From: Shouchella patagoniensis
Lineage (GTDB): Bacteria; Bacillota; Bacilli; Bacillales; Bacillaceae_D
DNA: 64,000 bases
Assembly: GCF_002019705.1 (NCBI RefSeq)
Contig: NZ_KV917377.1
Location: 618,565 to 682,564, forward strand
Direction of reading: 5' to 3'
Made by a program: the position numbers and the translations under genes
Notes under the pieces: generated by a model
Database searches by the model: none
Told to the model about the DNA's origin: nothing
What the model saw: only the letters and a program-made list of their open reading frames with translations
Shown: positions 1 to 7,596 of the stretch, piece by piece
Position numbering within the stretch: the first letter of the stretch is position 1
How the letters are laid out: every line of letters starts with the position of its first letter

Positions 1-159
1 ATCTGTAACAGCAATTACCGCAACTGCACCAGGATGTCTTATCAACTCTCGTGTTGACTGATTGCCATCTGGCATTTGAACTTTCTCGACCTCCAAAGTA
101 ATTACTTTCCCTTTAAATATCGTTTCTCTTTGAACTGTTTTTTCAAAAAATAAATCCAC
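1..159 (-). CDS. nudF: ADP-ribose pyrophosphatase, 5' part only
   Basis: Only the first 53 codons lie in the window; the gene runs off the left edge. It reads from a GTG preceded by GGGAG about 8 bases upstream. An in-frame TAG lies just upstream, so no longer start is possible. The peptide begins MDLFFEKTVQRE and continues to the conserved stretch RHPGAVAVIAV, as in NudF Nudix hydrolases that cleave ADP-ribose to AMP and ribose-5-phosphate. The Nudix box itself lies outside the window. The ATG eight bases upstream of the GTG is in another frame and stops quickly. The MciZ-like gene lies next to it, divergently oriented. Confidence 0.85.
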   Translation of the reverse strand, partial: MDLFFEKTVQRETIFKGKVITLEVEKVQMPDGNQSTRELIRHPGAVAVIAVTD

Positions 160-240
160 TTTCTCATCTCCCTATGCATGTCTATTGTATATGCTGCATA
201 AAAGTGTAACACACTTAATAAAAAACGAGGTGATTCTACT

Positions 241-402
241 ATGAAGACCTACCACCATACGAACCAAATTGTATTATCTGGTACAAAACAAGAAGTGCTC
301 TTCACATTAAAACAAGCAGCTTACACGTTTAAAACAGTTCAAGCATGGATAGACCATAACTCTTCAGTAAATCAACGCCCTCTGCTAAAACGCATTAAAT
401 AA
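241..402 (+). CDS. mciZ: MciZ-like inhibitor of FtsZ (53 aa)
   Basis: A 53-codon gene with a GAGGTG ribosome binding site 7 bases before ATG. Aligned by eye to the 40-residue B. subtilis MciZ (from memory), many positions coincide without gaps: the initial MK, VL-x-G near residues 11-14, E18, LK near 23-24, TF near 29-30, V33 and the WI pair at 36-37. MciZ caps FtsZ filaments in the mother cell during sporulation and is transcribed by sigma-E in B. subtilis. This copy carries about 13 extra C-terminal residues rich in R, K and S. It lies head to head with nudF. The identification rests on pattern similarity in a very short protein. Confidence 0.7.
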   Translation: MKTYHHTNQIVLSGTKQEVLFTLKQAAYTFKTVQAWIDHNSSVNQRPLLKRIK

Positions 403-407
403 ATAGA

Positions 408-920
408 CTATTTCAGTTTATCCACTTTTTCTTGTAACATTTTTGCGTGTACCTCGCCAGTGACTACCTCTTGTACGACCATATTTTCATCTACTATATA
501 GGTCATTGGGAAATTTTGAGGTTGAACTTTCTCTAAAAATTCCCCATCTTCATCAAGAAAAACTGGAAGATCGAGATCCTGTTCATTGATAAAATCAATT
601 GCATCACTTGCTCTAAATTCTCGCGTTTGCATATTAACTGTAATAACCGTAACTTCGTTATCTGATTGTGCAAATTCCATTAGCTCGGGCATTTCTCTGA
701 TACATGGTTCACACCACGAAGCCCAAATATTAAGAACCACTATTTCCCCTGCATATTGGTGGATTGTTTGAGGTCCTTCACCATACATTTCTAATTCTAA
801 GTCTGGCATCGTATCTCCAGCGACGATTGGACCCTCTTCGCCGATGCCTTGATAAATGACGACCCCAATCATTAAAGCTGCAAATATCAGCACGATCAAA
901 GTCAAAGACCGTTTTTTCAT
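408..920 (-). CDS. Membrane-anchored thiol-disulfide oxidoreductase, ResA/TlpA type
   Basis: This 170-residue protein has an N-terminal hydrophobic anchor (about residues 7-24) and an extracytoplasmic thioredoxin fold. The redox motif WASWCEPC lies near residues 67-74, with the CEPC dipeptide typical of ResA. The family reduces or isomerises disulfides outside the membrane, for example for apocytochrome c maturation or spore envelope proteins. No cytochrome biogenesis genes are adjacent, so the substrate cannot be inferred. The ORF ends 6 bases from the stop of the convergent MciZ-like gene. A StoA or YneN role is equally possible. Confidence 0.85.
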   Translation of the reverse strand: MKKRSLTLIVLIFAALMIGVVIYQGIGEEGPIVAGDTMPDLELEMYGEGPQTIHQYAGEIVVLNIWASWCEPCIREMPELMEFAQSDNEVTVITVNMQTREFRASDAIDFINEQDLDLPVFLDEDGEFLEKVQPQNFPMTYIVDENMVVQEVVTGEVHAKMLQEKVDKLK

Positions 921-1004
921 GTTGCACTCGCCTCTTTCCGATTGCTTAAAAGTTTGCTAGAATGATCAAGTATGTATCGATTATAACAAGAAGGGAATTC
1001 AAAA

Positions 1005-1832
1005 ATGAGTTTACTAGAAGCTATTATCCTCGGACTAGTCCAAGGTCTTACTGAGTTCTTACCTATTTCTAGCTCTGCACACCTAATTATTGTCCAATCA
1101 ATGTTTAATATGACCTTTGACGGTTTCAGCTTTGAAATCCTCCTGCATTTAGCTTCTGTTTTAGCAGTGATTCTGTATTACCGCAATGACTTGATTGAAA
1201 TTATTCGTGGCTTTTTTGCTTTCTTTAAAAACCGCACGCCACAAAACAAGTCTATGTTTTTCTTTGCAATTTATTTGGTTGTTGCTACAGCAATTACTGG
1301 CATTGCAGGAATCATGTTTGAAGATTACATAAGTGAAACATTTAAAGCCCCTATATTTATCGCACTTGCATTAGTTGTTACAGGTCTTTTCTTAATCATT
1401 ATAGAACGTTTTGTACGTCACGGAAACCGAACAGAAAAAGAAATGACGATTTGGGATTCAATCTTCGTTGGGCTAGGTCAATGTTTAGCTCTTGTCCCAG
1501 GCTTATCTCGTTCTGGAACTACCTTAATTGTTGGGATGTTCGCAGGGCTTTCAAAAGAAACAGCGGTACGATTTTCTTTCTTACTTTCAATTCCAGTCAT
1601 ATTAGGTTCATCTGTTCTTGCTATTGATGATTTAACTTCAGGTGTGTTATTAGAACAAACTGAAATTTTGGCACTTAGCCTCTCCTTTATCGTTACGTTT
1701 ATTGCATCGTGGTTAGGAATTGTATTTTTTATTAATCTAGTGCGCAGAAGCAAACTTGTTTACTTTGCTATTTATTGCTTTATTGTCGCTATACTCGTAT
1801 TTATTTTCCGCAATGCGTTAGGAACATCCTAA
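1005..1832 (+). CDS. uppP: Undecaprenyl-diphosphate phosphatase
   Basis: The 275-residue polytopic membrane protein dephosphorylates undecaprenyl pyrophosphate to regenerate the lipid carrier for cell-wall polymers; overexpression of the family gives bacitracin resistance. Both signature regions are present: GLVQGLTEFLPISSSAH at residues 11-27, which holds the catalytic Glu and Ser residues, and the second motif PGLSRSGTT near 165. Length and about eight hydrophobic segments match BacA/UppP. The start has an AAGGGAATT site upstream. A hairpin follows the stop. Confidence 0.95.
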   Translation: MSLLEAIILGLVQGLTEFLPISSSAHLIIVQSMFNMTFDGFSFEILLHLASVLAVILYYRNDLIEIIRGFFAFFKNRTPQNKSMFFFAIYLVVATAITGIAGIMFEDYISETFKAPIFIALALVVTGLFLIIIERFVRHGNRTEKEMTIWDSIFVGLGQCLALVPGLSRSGTTLIVGMFAGLSKETAVRFSFLLSIPVILGSSVLAIDDLTSGVLLEQTEILALSLSFIVTFIASWLGIVFFINLVRRSKLVYFAIYCFIVAILVFIFRNALGTS

Positions 1833-1848
1833 TTTAACGACTAATAAA

Positions 1849-1870
1849 GCGGCTATTAATAGCCGCTTCA
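1849..1870 (+). terminator. Hairpin after uppP
   Basis: A perfect inverted repeat (AGCGGCTA / TAGCCGCT around a short loop) lies 17 bases after the uppP stop. It lacks a strong T-run, so it may act together with the second hairpin just downstream. Confidence 0.5.
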
Positions 1871-1906
1871 GCTTGAAGTGATTCATAAAAAATCTTATTC
1901 ACTTAA

Positions 1907-1941
1907 ATGCCTCGGAGATTTTATCTCCGAGGCATTTTTAT
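1907..1941. terminator. Bidirectional terminator between uppP and the RuBisCO-like gene
   Basis: A 15-base-pair stem (AAATGCCTCGGAGAT and its complement) around a 3-base loop, flanked by A and T runs. It lies directly after the stop of the minus-strand RuBisCO-like gene and can also end uppP transcription. Confidence 0.85.
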
Positions 1942-3063
1942 TTACGCTTTGCTAATTGTTTCGATTAACGCTTTCCCACCAGCTTCGACTCCACCGCTAT
2001 AACGATGAACGCTTCCACCCAGATTAATGATAACATCCTGACCAAAATCTTTTTTGACATTAGCGATTGTATTAAAATCAATACCCGCAGAAGGAATTGG
2101 AAAAGTTGAATTCATTTCAGCTGGCTGGAGTAATTGCTCTTTTACATGCCTCGCCTCTTCAGCATTTATTCCTATCCTGCCATATGGAGAGGGAAAGAGC
2201 ACTGCATCGGCTCCTGCCATGCGCATTAATTTCCCTAATAGAAGACGGGAAGAAATGCCATGTTGTTTGGAGCGAGTCATCATTCCAGCTAAAGAAGAAT
2301 GAGCAAAGATGGGAACGTCGATTTCCGGGTCTTCACTAAGACCTTGTAAAACATCAATTCCATACGCAAAAACGTTCAACAGGAGCGCAGGAGCACCTAA
2401 ACCAATTGCTTCTTTTGCACGTTCTTTTAATTCAAACGTTTTCCCGGTTACATTCACAACATAAAGTGGTGTGCGACCAGTTTTCTCAGCCGCTTCTGCA
2501 ATCGCAGCAAGACCAACTGGAACACGTTGTTCAAGTGGTGTCCAATCATGTTCAAATAAACGCTCATCATCTTGTATGATATCAATACCGCCATAACAAT
2601 GGGCAAGCATTTGTTCATGGAACGAATCAATCGAACGCCCAATTGCTCCCTTCGCAACACTCATTGCTAACGGACGATTCTTGACTTCGACTAATTCTCG
2701 AATTCCTGCTATTCCATACTTTGGACCTGGGAACAAGCTAATTAAATCGTTCGAAAATTGCAAGTCAATAAGTTTAACATTCGGTTCATAAGATAGTCTG
2801 CCATATGTAGTTGTTAAAATGGACGGGAAATCAGGTACCTCATACGCGACAGGAAAAGAGATTGTAACAAAGTACCCGTTTCCATATGTATCATCTTCAG
2901 TAATGGATAAAACTCGTCCTTTATAAGCAAGACTCTCCTGTTTTTCTGATTCAGGCATTTCCTGCCAAGGTTTAGCAGTTAACCCTGAAGCCATTTTTTC
3001 GGCTTTTTCTTCAATAAAGTCATTTGATTCGCTGACATAGTATACTGCATTAATTTGAGCCAT
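1942..3063 (-). CDS. mtnW: RuBisCO-like protein, MtnW/YkrW type, with altered metal site
   Basis: A 373-residue form IV RuBisCO-like protein. The closest named relative is MtnW, the 2,3-diketo-5-methylthiopentyl-1-phosphate enolase of methionine salvage. The start is the ATG preceded by AAGGGAGG; an ORF extension of eight codons upstream would include that site. Shared features include LPGPKxG-like FPGPKYG, RPLAMSVAKG (Lys138, equivalent of the enolase general base), LLLNVFAYGxDVLQ, and loop-6 region FPSPYG. The sequence GGxDxxKDDE, which carries the carbamylated metal-ligand Lys, reads GGIDIIQDDE: Gln164 replaces Lys, while the Asp and Glu ligands remain. No other methionine-salvage gene is nearby. 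Whether it is still an enolase is open. Confidence 0.8.
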   Translation of the reverse strand: MAQINAVYYVSESNDFIEEKAEKMASGLTAKPWQEMPESEKQESLAYKGRVLSITEDDTYGNGYFVTISFPVAYEVPDFPSILTTTYGRLSYEPNVKLIDLQFSNDLISLFPGPKYGIAGIRELVEVKNRPLAMSVAKGAIGRSIDSFHEQMLAHCYGGIDIIQDDERLFEHDWTPLEQRVPVGLAAIAEAAEKTGRTPLYVVNVTGKTFELKERAKEAIGLGAPALLLNVFAYGIDVLQGLSEDPEIDVPIFAHSSLAGMMTRSKQHGISSRLLLGKLMRMAGADAVLFPSPYGRIGINAEEARHVKEQLLQPAEMNSTFPIPSAGIDFNTIANVKKDFGQDVIINLGGSVHRYSGGVEAGGKALIETISKA

Positions 3064-3096
3064 AAGCCTGCCTCCCTTAATATGCATTTATCTTTT

Positions 3097-3125
3097 ATAA
3101 TCCGAAATATAAGTCAAACTGTCAA
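3097..3125 (-). promoter_or_regulatory. Putative sigma-A promoter of the RuBisCO-like gene
   Basis: On the minus strand a perfect -35 TTGACA (3120-3125) is followed after 17 bases by GATTAT (3097-3102, 4 of 6 matches to the -10 consensus), about 33 bases before the start codon. Confidence 0.5.
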
Positions 3126-3140
3126 GAATAGCAACTTATT

Positions 3141-3177
3141 AAAAAAGCAGAGCACCATTATGTCGTCTCTGCTTTTT
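3141..3177 (-). terminator. Terminator of the UPF0316 gene
   Basis: Stem AAAAAGCAGAG / CTCTGCTTTTT with a 14-base loop and a run of six Ts on the minus strand. The stop codon of the UPF0316 gene lies in the loop. Confidence 0.7.
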
Positions 3178-3718
3178 CTTTTCGTTTCAAATATTTCTCG
3201 CGCCTTTTTTTCATTGCTTTTGTTATATATCCACCTTTAAAACTTCGTGGTTCGAACGAAACGATAAAAGCAGCAGGCTCATATTTTGAGACAATCGTGA
3301 TAAACTCTTTTTCCCGATCACGCCTAGCCGTACAGTCTAGCTGACATCGATGAGAATTCATCCCTTCAACTGAAGAACTCGATACACTAAAACCAAGTTC
3401 CCTTAGTCGATCAATTAACGCTTGGTTTTTTTGTGGAATATTTACTTCAATACTTACATAACCAATAGCTAACTTCTCTTCTATAATTGCACCGATATAT
3501 AAACCAATTCCAAAGCCTAAAGCGTACGCAGCCATGTTGTAATAGTTCGACAAATCACTAAAAACAATCCCTAAAGCAACAACATAAATGACTCCTTCTA
3601 ACATCCCCATTGCCGCTGCTTTTTGTTTAAGGCCTTTTACCATCATAATGGTACGCAAAGTTAATATGGGAACATAAATCAATTGGGCAATAAATATAAT
3701 TAATGCTTGTAGAAGCAT
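3158..3718 (-). CDS. UPF0316 membrane protein (YebE family, DUF2179)
   Basis: A 186-residue protein with three N-terminal membrane segments (about residues 1-75) and a cytoplasmic C-terminal alpha/beta domain of the DUF2179 type. Family signatures are [15 protein letters not shown] near the start, [11 protein letters not shown], and the C-terminal SFKGGYxTKAMKKR. The start was set at the ATG six bases after AGGTG; a GTG three codons earlier is possible but lies inside the ribosome binding site. No function is established for the family; the soluble domain resembles those in YitT-like proteins. It is a single-gene unit. Confidence 0.85.
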   Translation of the reverse strand: MLLQALIIFIAQLIYVPILTLRTIMMVKGLKQKAAAMGMLEGVIYVVALGIVFSDLSNYYNMAAYALGFGIGLYIGAIIEEKLAIGYVSIEVNIPQKNQALIDRLRELGFSVSSSSVEGMNSHRCQLDCTARRDREKEFITIVSKYEPAAFIVSFEPRSFKGGYITKAMKKRREKYLKRKEKAETT

Positions 3719-3880
3719 AGCATTCACCTCGTATTAATCAAATTACACTCTCTAAAATGTTAATTACTCAACTAGATTGACATAAGAAACAAACTGCAAT
3801 CAAAAGGTAGTTTAACAGGTTCAAGCAAAGAAAACCATAGCAAGAACTAGAAAAGATTTTGACAAATCGCGCACAAATAA

Positions 3881-3906
3881 AACGCAAAGCGACAATGCTT
3901 TGCGTT
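3881..3906 (-). terminator. Terminator of the EIIA gene
   Basis: Nine-base-pair stem ACGCAAAGC / GCTTTGCGT with a six-base loop, followed on the minus strand by TTTTATTTG, directly after the EIIA gene. Confidence 0.75.
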
Positions 3907-3914
3907 TATTACAT

Positions 3915-4412
3915 TTATTTCAATTTAAGTTTAAATAAACTTGTTTCTCCTGCAATGGATTCGCCTTCTCCAACTTTCTCAATTGTATACTTATCGTGAT
4001 TTGTAATAACAATTGGTGTTATTGTATGAGCGGCCTTCTCCTTCACTAGCTCGAGATCAAAATCAATGATAGGATCGCCAACTTTAATCTGATCACCTTC
4101 TTTTACATGAGACGTGAATCCTTCTCCATTCATTGCCACCGTCTCAAGTCCAATATGAATTAAAAGTTCTGCTCCACCTGGTGTTTCAATTCCAAAAGCA
4201 TGTTTTGTCGGAAAAACTTGGACGATTTTCCCTTCTACAGGTGCAACAACATGTCCATCTGCAGGCTCAATCGCTATACCATCACCAATCATCTTTTCAC
4301 TAAAAGTTGGGTCTGGAACTTGTTCAATTGAAACAATTCTACCATTGATCGGTGAAGCAATCGTTTCTGTTTTTATTTCTGCTTCTTTTTTCCCAAATAA
4401 CTTTTTAAACAT
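3915..4412 (-). CDS. PTS glucose-type EIIA component (Crr/YpqE-like)
   Basis: A free-standing EIIA-Glc domain of 165 residues. It accepts phosphate from HPr and passes it to an EIIBC sugar permease. The phosphorylated histidine is His86 in LLIHIGLETV, with the partner His71 in KHAFGIE. The family C-terminal region KVGDPIIxFDL is intact. The start has AAAGGAGTGG 5-6 bases upstream. No permease is adjacent, so this is an orphan EIIA that may serve several EIIBC proteins lacking their own A domain, as suggested for YpqE in B. subtilis. Confidence 0.9.
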   Translation of the reverse strand: MFKKLFGKKEAEIKTETIASPINGRIVSIEQVPDPTFSEKMIGDGIAIEPADGHVVAPVEGKIVQVFPTKHAFGIETPGGAELLIHIGLETVAMNGEGFTSHVKEGDQIKVGDPIIDFDLELVKEKAAHTITPIVITNHDKYTIEKVGEGESIAGETSLFKLKLK

Positions 4413-4610
4413 TAAACCACTCCTTTAAATCCATAAGCATGCTGCTTACCTCACTGTATTTTAATAAGGATCTTTTACAATTGTCAACGTACATACTATT
4501 CCCTAACAAATTTTAACTAAACGTTTCTAGGTGTTTTGCCTATACAATCCGCTAACGCCTGCATAAGTTATCTAGAAACATTAAAAATTATTTTACAGGA
4601 GTGATGAACG

Positions 4611-4697
4611 ATGGGTTTTGAGAACCAGGGTGGGTTTGCTTTCATCGTCGTACTATTTATTCTACTTGTCATTGTAGGATCTGCTTACATTAAATAA
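4611..4697 (+). CDS. YjcZ-family tiny sporulation membrane protein (28 aa)
   Basis: A 28-residue protein, MGFENQGG followed by a single hydrophobic helix FAFIVVLFILLVIVGSAYI. This matches the tiny transmembrane YjcZ/SscA-type family of Bacillus sporulation proteins (Pfam Tiny_TM_bacill). ACAGGAGTGATG lies 6-8 bases upstream of the start and a strong terminator follows. It is too short for most gene finders. In B. subtilis related proteins are made late in the mother cell and help spore coat or germination; the role here is inferred. Confidence 0.8.
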   Translation: MGFENQGGFAFIVVLFILLVIVGSAYIK

Positions 4698-4718
4698 TTA
4701 AATAATGGAATATGCTTA

Positions 4719-4743
4719 GGGGCAGGTATCCTGCCCCTTTTTT
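4719..4743 (+). terminator. Terminator after the YjcZ-like gene
   Basis: GGGGCAGG / CCTGCCCC stem with a three-base loop and six Ts: a textbook intrinsic terminator. Confidence 0.9.
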
Positions 4744-4812
4744 CATAAACAACACAAAGATCATTTTAAAAATAGAGTGCAAAAAAATGCTTATGCGAAG
4801 GATTTTATTACG

Positions 4813-5075
4813 GTGTTCCTTTCTCTAATTTTATGGGCTGGTTTTTTATTGCCTTAGCCCTTCATGGGTTGCTTTTCTTTTTGCTACACTTGTTTAATTA
4901 TGATAAGAAGCCTCAACAGAAGTACTGGCAGCCGCGTATGGTCCTTTTATACATATTAATGATCGTCATGTTTTCTATTACTGCTACCGTTAATGGCATG
5001 TTCTTAGCTCCATTACTAACAATTTGTTGTATGGCTCTGCTACTCTTTATTTACTACAGTCGGAGGATCGCATGA
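4813..5075 (+). pseudogene. Decayed small membrane-protein gene of the carotenoid-type relic
   Basis: The open part from 4833 codes for 80 residues with three hydrophobic segments, but its ATG has no ribosome binding site. Reading from a GTG at 4813 gives VFLSLILWAGF, which would join FIALALHG in the other frame if the six-T run near 4842 had one more T. The 3' end overlaps the start of the acyltransferase remnant as ATGA, so the two were once translationally coupled. I see no family assignment beyond an integral membrane protein. It is interpreted as an inactivated member of the locus that follows. Confidence 0.45.
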
Positions 5076-5807
5076 TTAAGGCCAAAAAAATACATTTTCC
5101 TTCAATTTGTTTCATTTATATGTCAGCTATTGGTTATGCAAGCGCTCATTCTCTTCCATTCATGTTCATTATGAAGGGGATTATGATTTAAAAAAACCTT
5201 TGCTGCTACTTGCAAATCATAGCAGTTGGCGGGACGGGATGATCGCTCTGTTTCTTTCAAAACGTTTCATCAAGCATGATGAATATGTAATGATGAATGA
5301 AACAGGCCTTAAACAATTCCCTTTCTTTTCGCACGTAGGAGCATACTCAGTTCAACCACAGAAACCTAAAGATGTGTTGACCTCTCTTACATATACAGTA
5401 TCTTTGCTTCAACAAGGAAAGGCAGTGTGGTTATTTCCACAAGGAAAAAAATGCCACTAGAGAAACGCCCTTTGGATTTTATGTCCGGGGTCGGCTGGCT
5501 TGCAGAGAAGGTTCCTATCGACACACAAATTGCACCAGTCACTTTTTATTATGCATTTATGAATGAGCAGCGTCCGCGTTTGTATATCCATTTAGGCAAC
5601 TCTATTTCGAACTTGGTGTTAAACGAAACGAGAGAAGAAACAAGAGTAAAGATAGAAGCAATTGTTTCTGAACAACTAGATCAACAACGATTTAATATTA
5701 TTAACGGGTTGACCAGCGCCTATCAAGTAAGTATGTATGGAACAAAAAGTGTAAGTGACTGGTTAAACTTGAGGTACGCCCACCTATATATGGCTGTTTT
5801 TCAATGA
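5072..5807 (+). pseudogene. PlsC-type acyltransferase, two frameshifts and fused 3' end
   Basis: The start ATG at 5072 follows GGAGG, but the frame is lost within seven codons in a seven-A run (5084-5090). The homologous reading continues in another frame from about 5107 with NHSSWRDG, the acyltransferase NHx4D box, and reaches FPQG near 5440. A second one-base loss in another seven-A run then shifts the frame, and the remainder reads MPLEKRPLDFMSGVGWLAEK. Homology fades near DWLN (about 5770), where the DNA continues as a fragment of a desaturase gene on the opposite strand. Acyltransferases of this kind sit in Bacillus C30 carotenoid clusters. The gene cannot give a full-length product. Confidence 0.8.
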
Positions 5808-5891
5808 CTTTTACATCATATCCTTTACCAGCCAATAGAAGTGCGGTTGCTAGTCCACCTGGACCCGCACCAATGATTATTATTTTTTCAC
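5771..5891 (-). pseudogene. N-terminal fragment of a CrtN/CrtI-type carotenoid desaturase
   Basis: On the minus strand the DNA encodes the FAD-binding start of a phytoene-desaturase-like flavoenzyme: IIIIGAGPGGLATALLL, then VIEKQPYIGGRTS. Only about 40 codons remain before the sequence changes into the acyltransferase remnant. A GTG at 5891 behind AGGGTGGG would be the start, but the six-A run after it is one base short, so the frame is broken at codon 3. The fragment supports loss of a carotenoid cluster by deletion. It has no possible function as a protein. Confidence 0.75.
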
Positions 5892-5963
5892 ATACCCACC
5901 CTTTTTCTATCTAAATAACTAAATAATACACTACTTATTACCCGGGTTTTTTTCATTTTAAAC

Positions 5964-6263
5964 CTAAATCCCTGTCCAACTATGTTTGTCCATTTGCACA
6001 GCTCCATCATCTGTAAATTGAATTCCTTCTTGTTCTAAGCGCTTCCGCTGTGAACTCCCTTGAAAAAATACATTAGGCAACTCGCCACTTTTTTTTACAA
6101 CCCGATGAGCTGGAACATCTTTTGGGGCTTGTTTCATTGCCCAACCAACTACTCTTGCACTTCTCGGTGCGTCTAATTTACGCGCGATTTCTCCATATGA
6201 AGCAACTTCACCTGGTGGTATCTTTTTCACTAGTGTATAAACTTGATTAAAAAAAGAATTCAT
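5964..6263 (-). CDS. Alkyltransferase-like DNA-binding protein (ATL)
   Basis: The 99-residue protein is the DNA-binding domain of O6-methylguanine methyltransferase with the recognition pieces PPGEVASYGEIA and SARVVGWAM. The acceptor-cysteine motif PCHRVV reads PAHRVV (Ala near residue 52), so it cannot accept alkyl groups. Alkyltransferase-like proteins bind O6-alkylguanine, flip the base and hand the lesion to nucleotide excision repair. GGAGGAAAG lies upstream of the ATG. It sits alone, divergent from the TVP38 gene. Confidence 0.88.
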   Translation of the reverse strand: MNSFFNQVYTLVKKIPPGEVASYGEIARKLDAPRSARVVGWAMKQAPKDVPAHRVVKKSGELPNVFFQGSSQRKRLEQEGIQFTDDGAVQMDKHSWTGI

Positions 6264-6350
6264 TTGCTGCTTCTTTCCTCCATCATCTGCTACAATATAG
6301 CTTGTTACAGAAAATCTTTAAAAGCTTAAGTGGAAAATATGAGGTGTTTT

Positions 6351-7001
6351 ATGGGTAAAAAGATTGGTGTTTTTATTAGTTTTCTTACAGTAGGTTTAGC
6401 GGTTTTCTTTTTTGGAGAGTCAATGCTTTTATGGATTCAATCATTTGGCCAGCAGTATCTAATCGTAACGGCTCTAATCGCTACAGTTCTTGCTCTTTTT
6501 CCAATTATACCTTATCCAATTACAGGCGGCCTAATTGGAGCAGCGTTTGGTCCTATTACTGGGAGCTTAATTACTTGGATAGGTTCTTCTAGTGCATCTA
6601 TTCTAATGTTTATCTTAATCCGCTACGCCTACCAAGACTATGGTTTATCACTAATTAATCGATTTCATACAACCTCAAAAATAACGGTTTTATTTGAAAA
6701 AAGTGCGTTTATGACCATTTTTATAACAAGGCTTATTCCAATTATTCCTTCCATTCTAGTAAATGCTTATTCGGCATTAAGCAGAGTGAAAACATCCCAT
6801 TATGTGTTTGCCTCATCTTTAGGTAAAGTACCTTCGATGATTTTATTTGCTACAGTTGGTAATGCCGTATTACAAGATCCAGCAACCCTTTTTATGATTG
6901 GCATTTATTACTTTATCTTTTTAATTATTGTGTATGTAGGCTATCGAAGCTGGCAACGTTGGACGCTTAAAAATAAACGATCCGCTTCTTTAGAAAAATA
7001 A
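6351..7001 (+). CDS. TVP38/TMEM64 (DedA-like) membrane protein
   Basis: About 216 residues with six or so hydrophobic stretches. The SNARE-associated/VTT signature appears as GGLIGAAFGPITGSLI and TRLIPIIPSILVNAYSALSRV. Members of this superfamily (YdjX-Z, YtxB) are lipid-scramblase-like or transporter proteins of uncertain substrate. The ATG at 6351 was preferred because GAGGTG lies just upstream; an in-frame GTG at 6330 and an ATG at 6339 have no ribosome binding site. The last 35 bases overlap the 3' end of the convergent VanZ gene. Confidence 0.8.
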   Translation: MGKKIGVFISFLTVGLAVFFFGESMLLWIQSFGQQYLIVTALIATVLALFPIIPYPITGGLIGAAFGPITGSLITWIGSSSASILMFILIRYAYQDYGLSLINRFHTTSKITVLFEKSAFMTIFITRLIPIIPSILVNAYSALSRVKTSHYVFASSLGKVPSMILFATVGNAVLQDPATLFMIGIYYFIFLIIVYVGYRSWQRWTLKNKRSASLEK

Positions 7002-7419
7002 TGATCATAAAAAAACAATAACCGATAAGTCCTCCTGCTGTATTTAAAATTAAATCGTCCACATCAGCGACACGTGATGTAAAAGTAAACTGACTCACTT
7101 CAATAAATAAAGAAACGAAAAAACTTGCGATCACAGTTCTCACTATTGTTTGAAATGACGGAAAAAGGAAAGGAAGGAATAACCCTAGAGGTATAAACAA
7201 AGCTATGTTTCCTAACAAAATTACAATCGGATCATAAATAGTAGGGCTGTAAAAAGTAATTCTAAAAATGCTCCGAAAAGGATGAAAATTATAGTTGCGC
7301 CCATCAAATCCTCCAGGTTCGAACGATGCACCATAATTCCACGCCGCAAGTGTTAGATAGAGAACAAATGCAAGATAACAAAAAAACAAAAACATGCCAA
7401 ATTGTTTGTAGCCACTCAT
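6967..7419 (-). CDS. VanZ-family membrane protein
   Basis: A 150-residue protein with four to five membrane helices. It carries the VanZ pattern NIALFIPLGLFLP, SLFIEVSQF, and RVADVDDLILNTAGGLIGY. VanZ gives low-level teicoplanin resistance in enterococci, but most genomic homologues have no known role. GGAGGGGGG precedes the start. The 3' end runs into the end of the TVP38 gene on the other strand, so the two transcripts can pair over 35 bases. No glycopeptide resistance genes are nearby. Confidence 0.85.
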   Translation of the reverse strand: MSGYKQFGMFLFFCYLAFVLYLTLAAWNYGASFEPGGFDGRNYNFHPFRSIFRITFYSPTIYDPIVILLGNIALFIPLGLFLPFLFPSFQTIVRTVIASFFVSLFIEVSQFTFTSRVADVDDLILNTAGGLIGYCFFMIIIFLKKRIVYF

Positions 7420-7530
7420 TGTAAATCCCCCCTCCTATATTTACATATATGCACAATAAAAGAAAACTGAACAAGCTTTCTTTTTAGAACCACTCTAGGA
7501 AACGACTGTGTCTTCTTTTAATAGATAAAA

Positions 7531-7560
7531 AATACCTCTGACAGTTAATCTCAGAGGTTT
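7531..7560 (-). terminator. Terminator of asnO
   Basis: ACCTCTGA / TCAGAGGT stem with an eight-base loop, followed on the minus strand by ATTTTTTATC, 37 bases after the asnO stop. Confidence 0.8.
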
Positions 7561-7596
7561 GATTGAATCATATAGAGTTGGCTGGTTGCCAGGATT

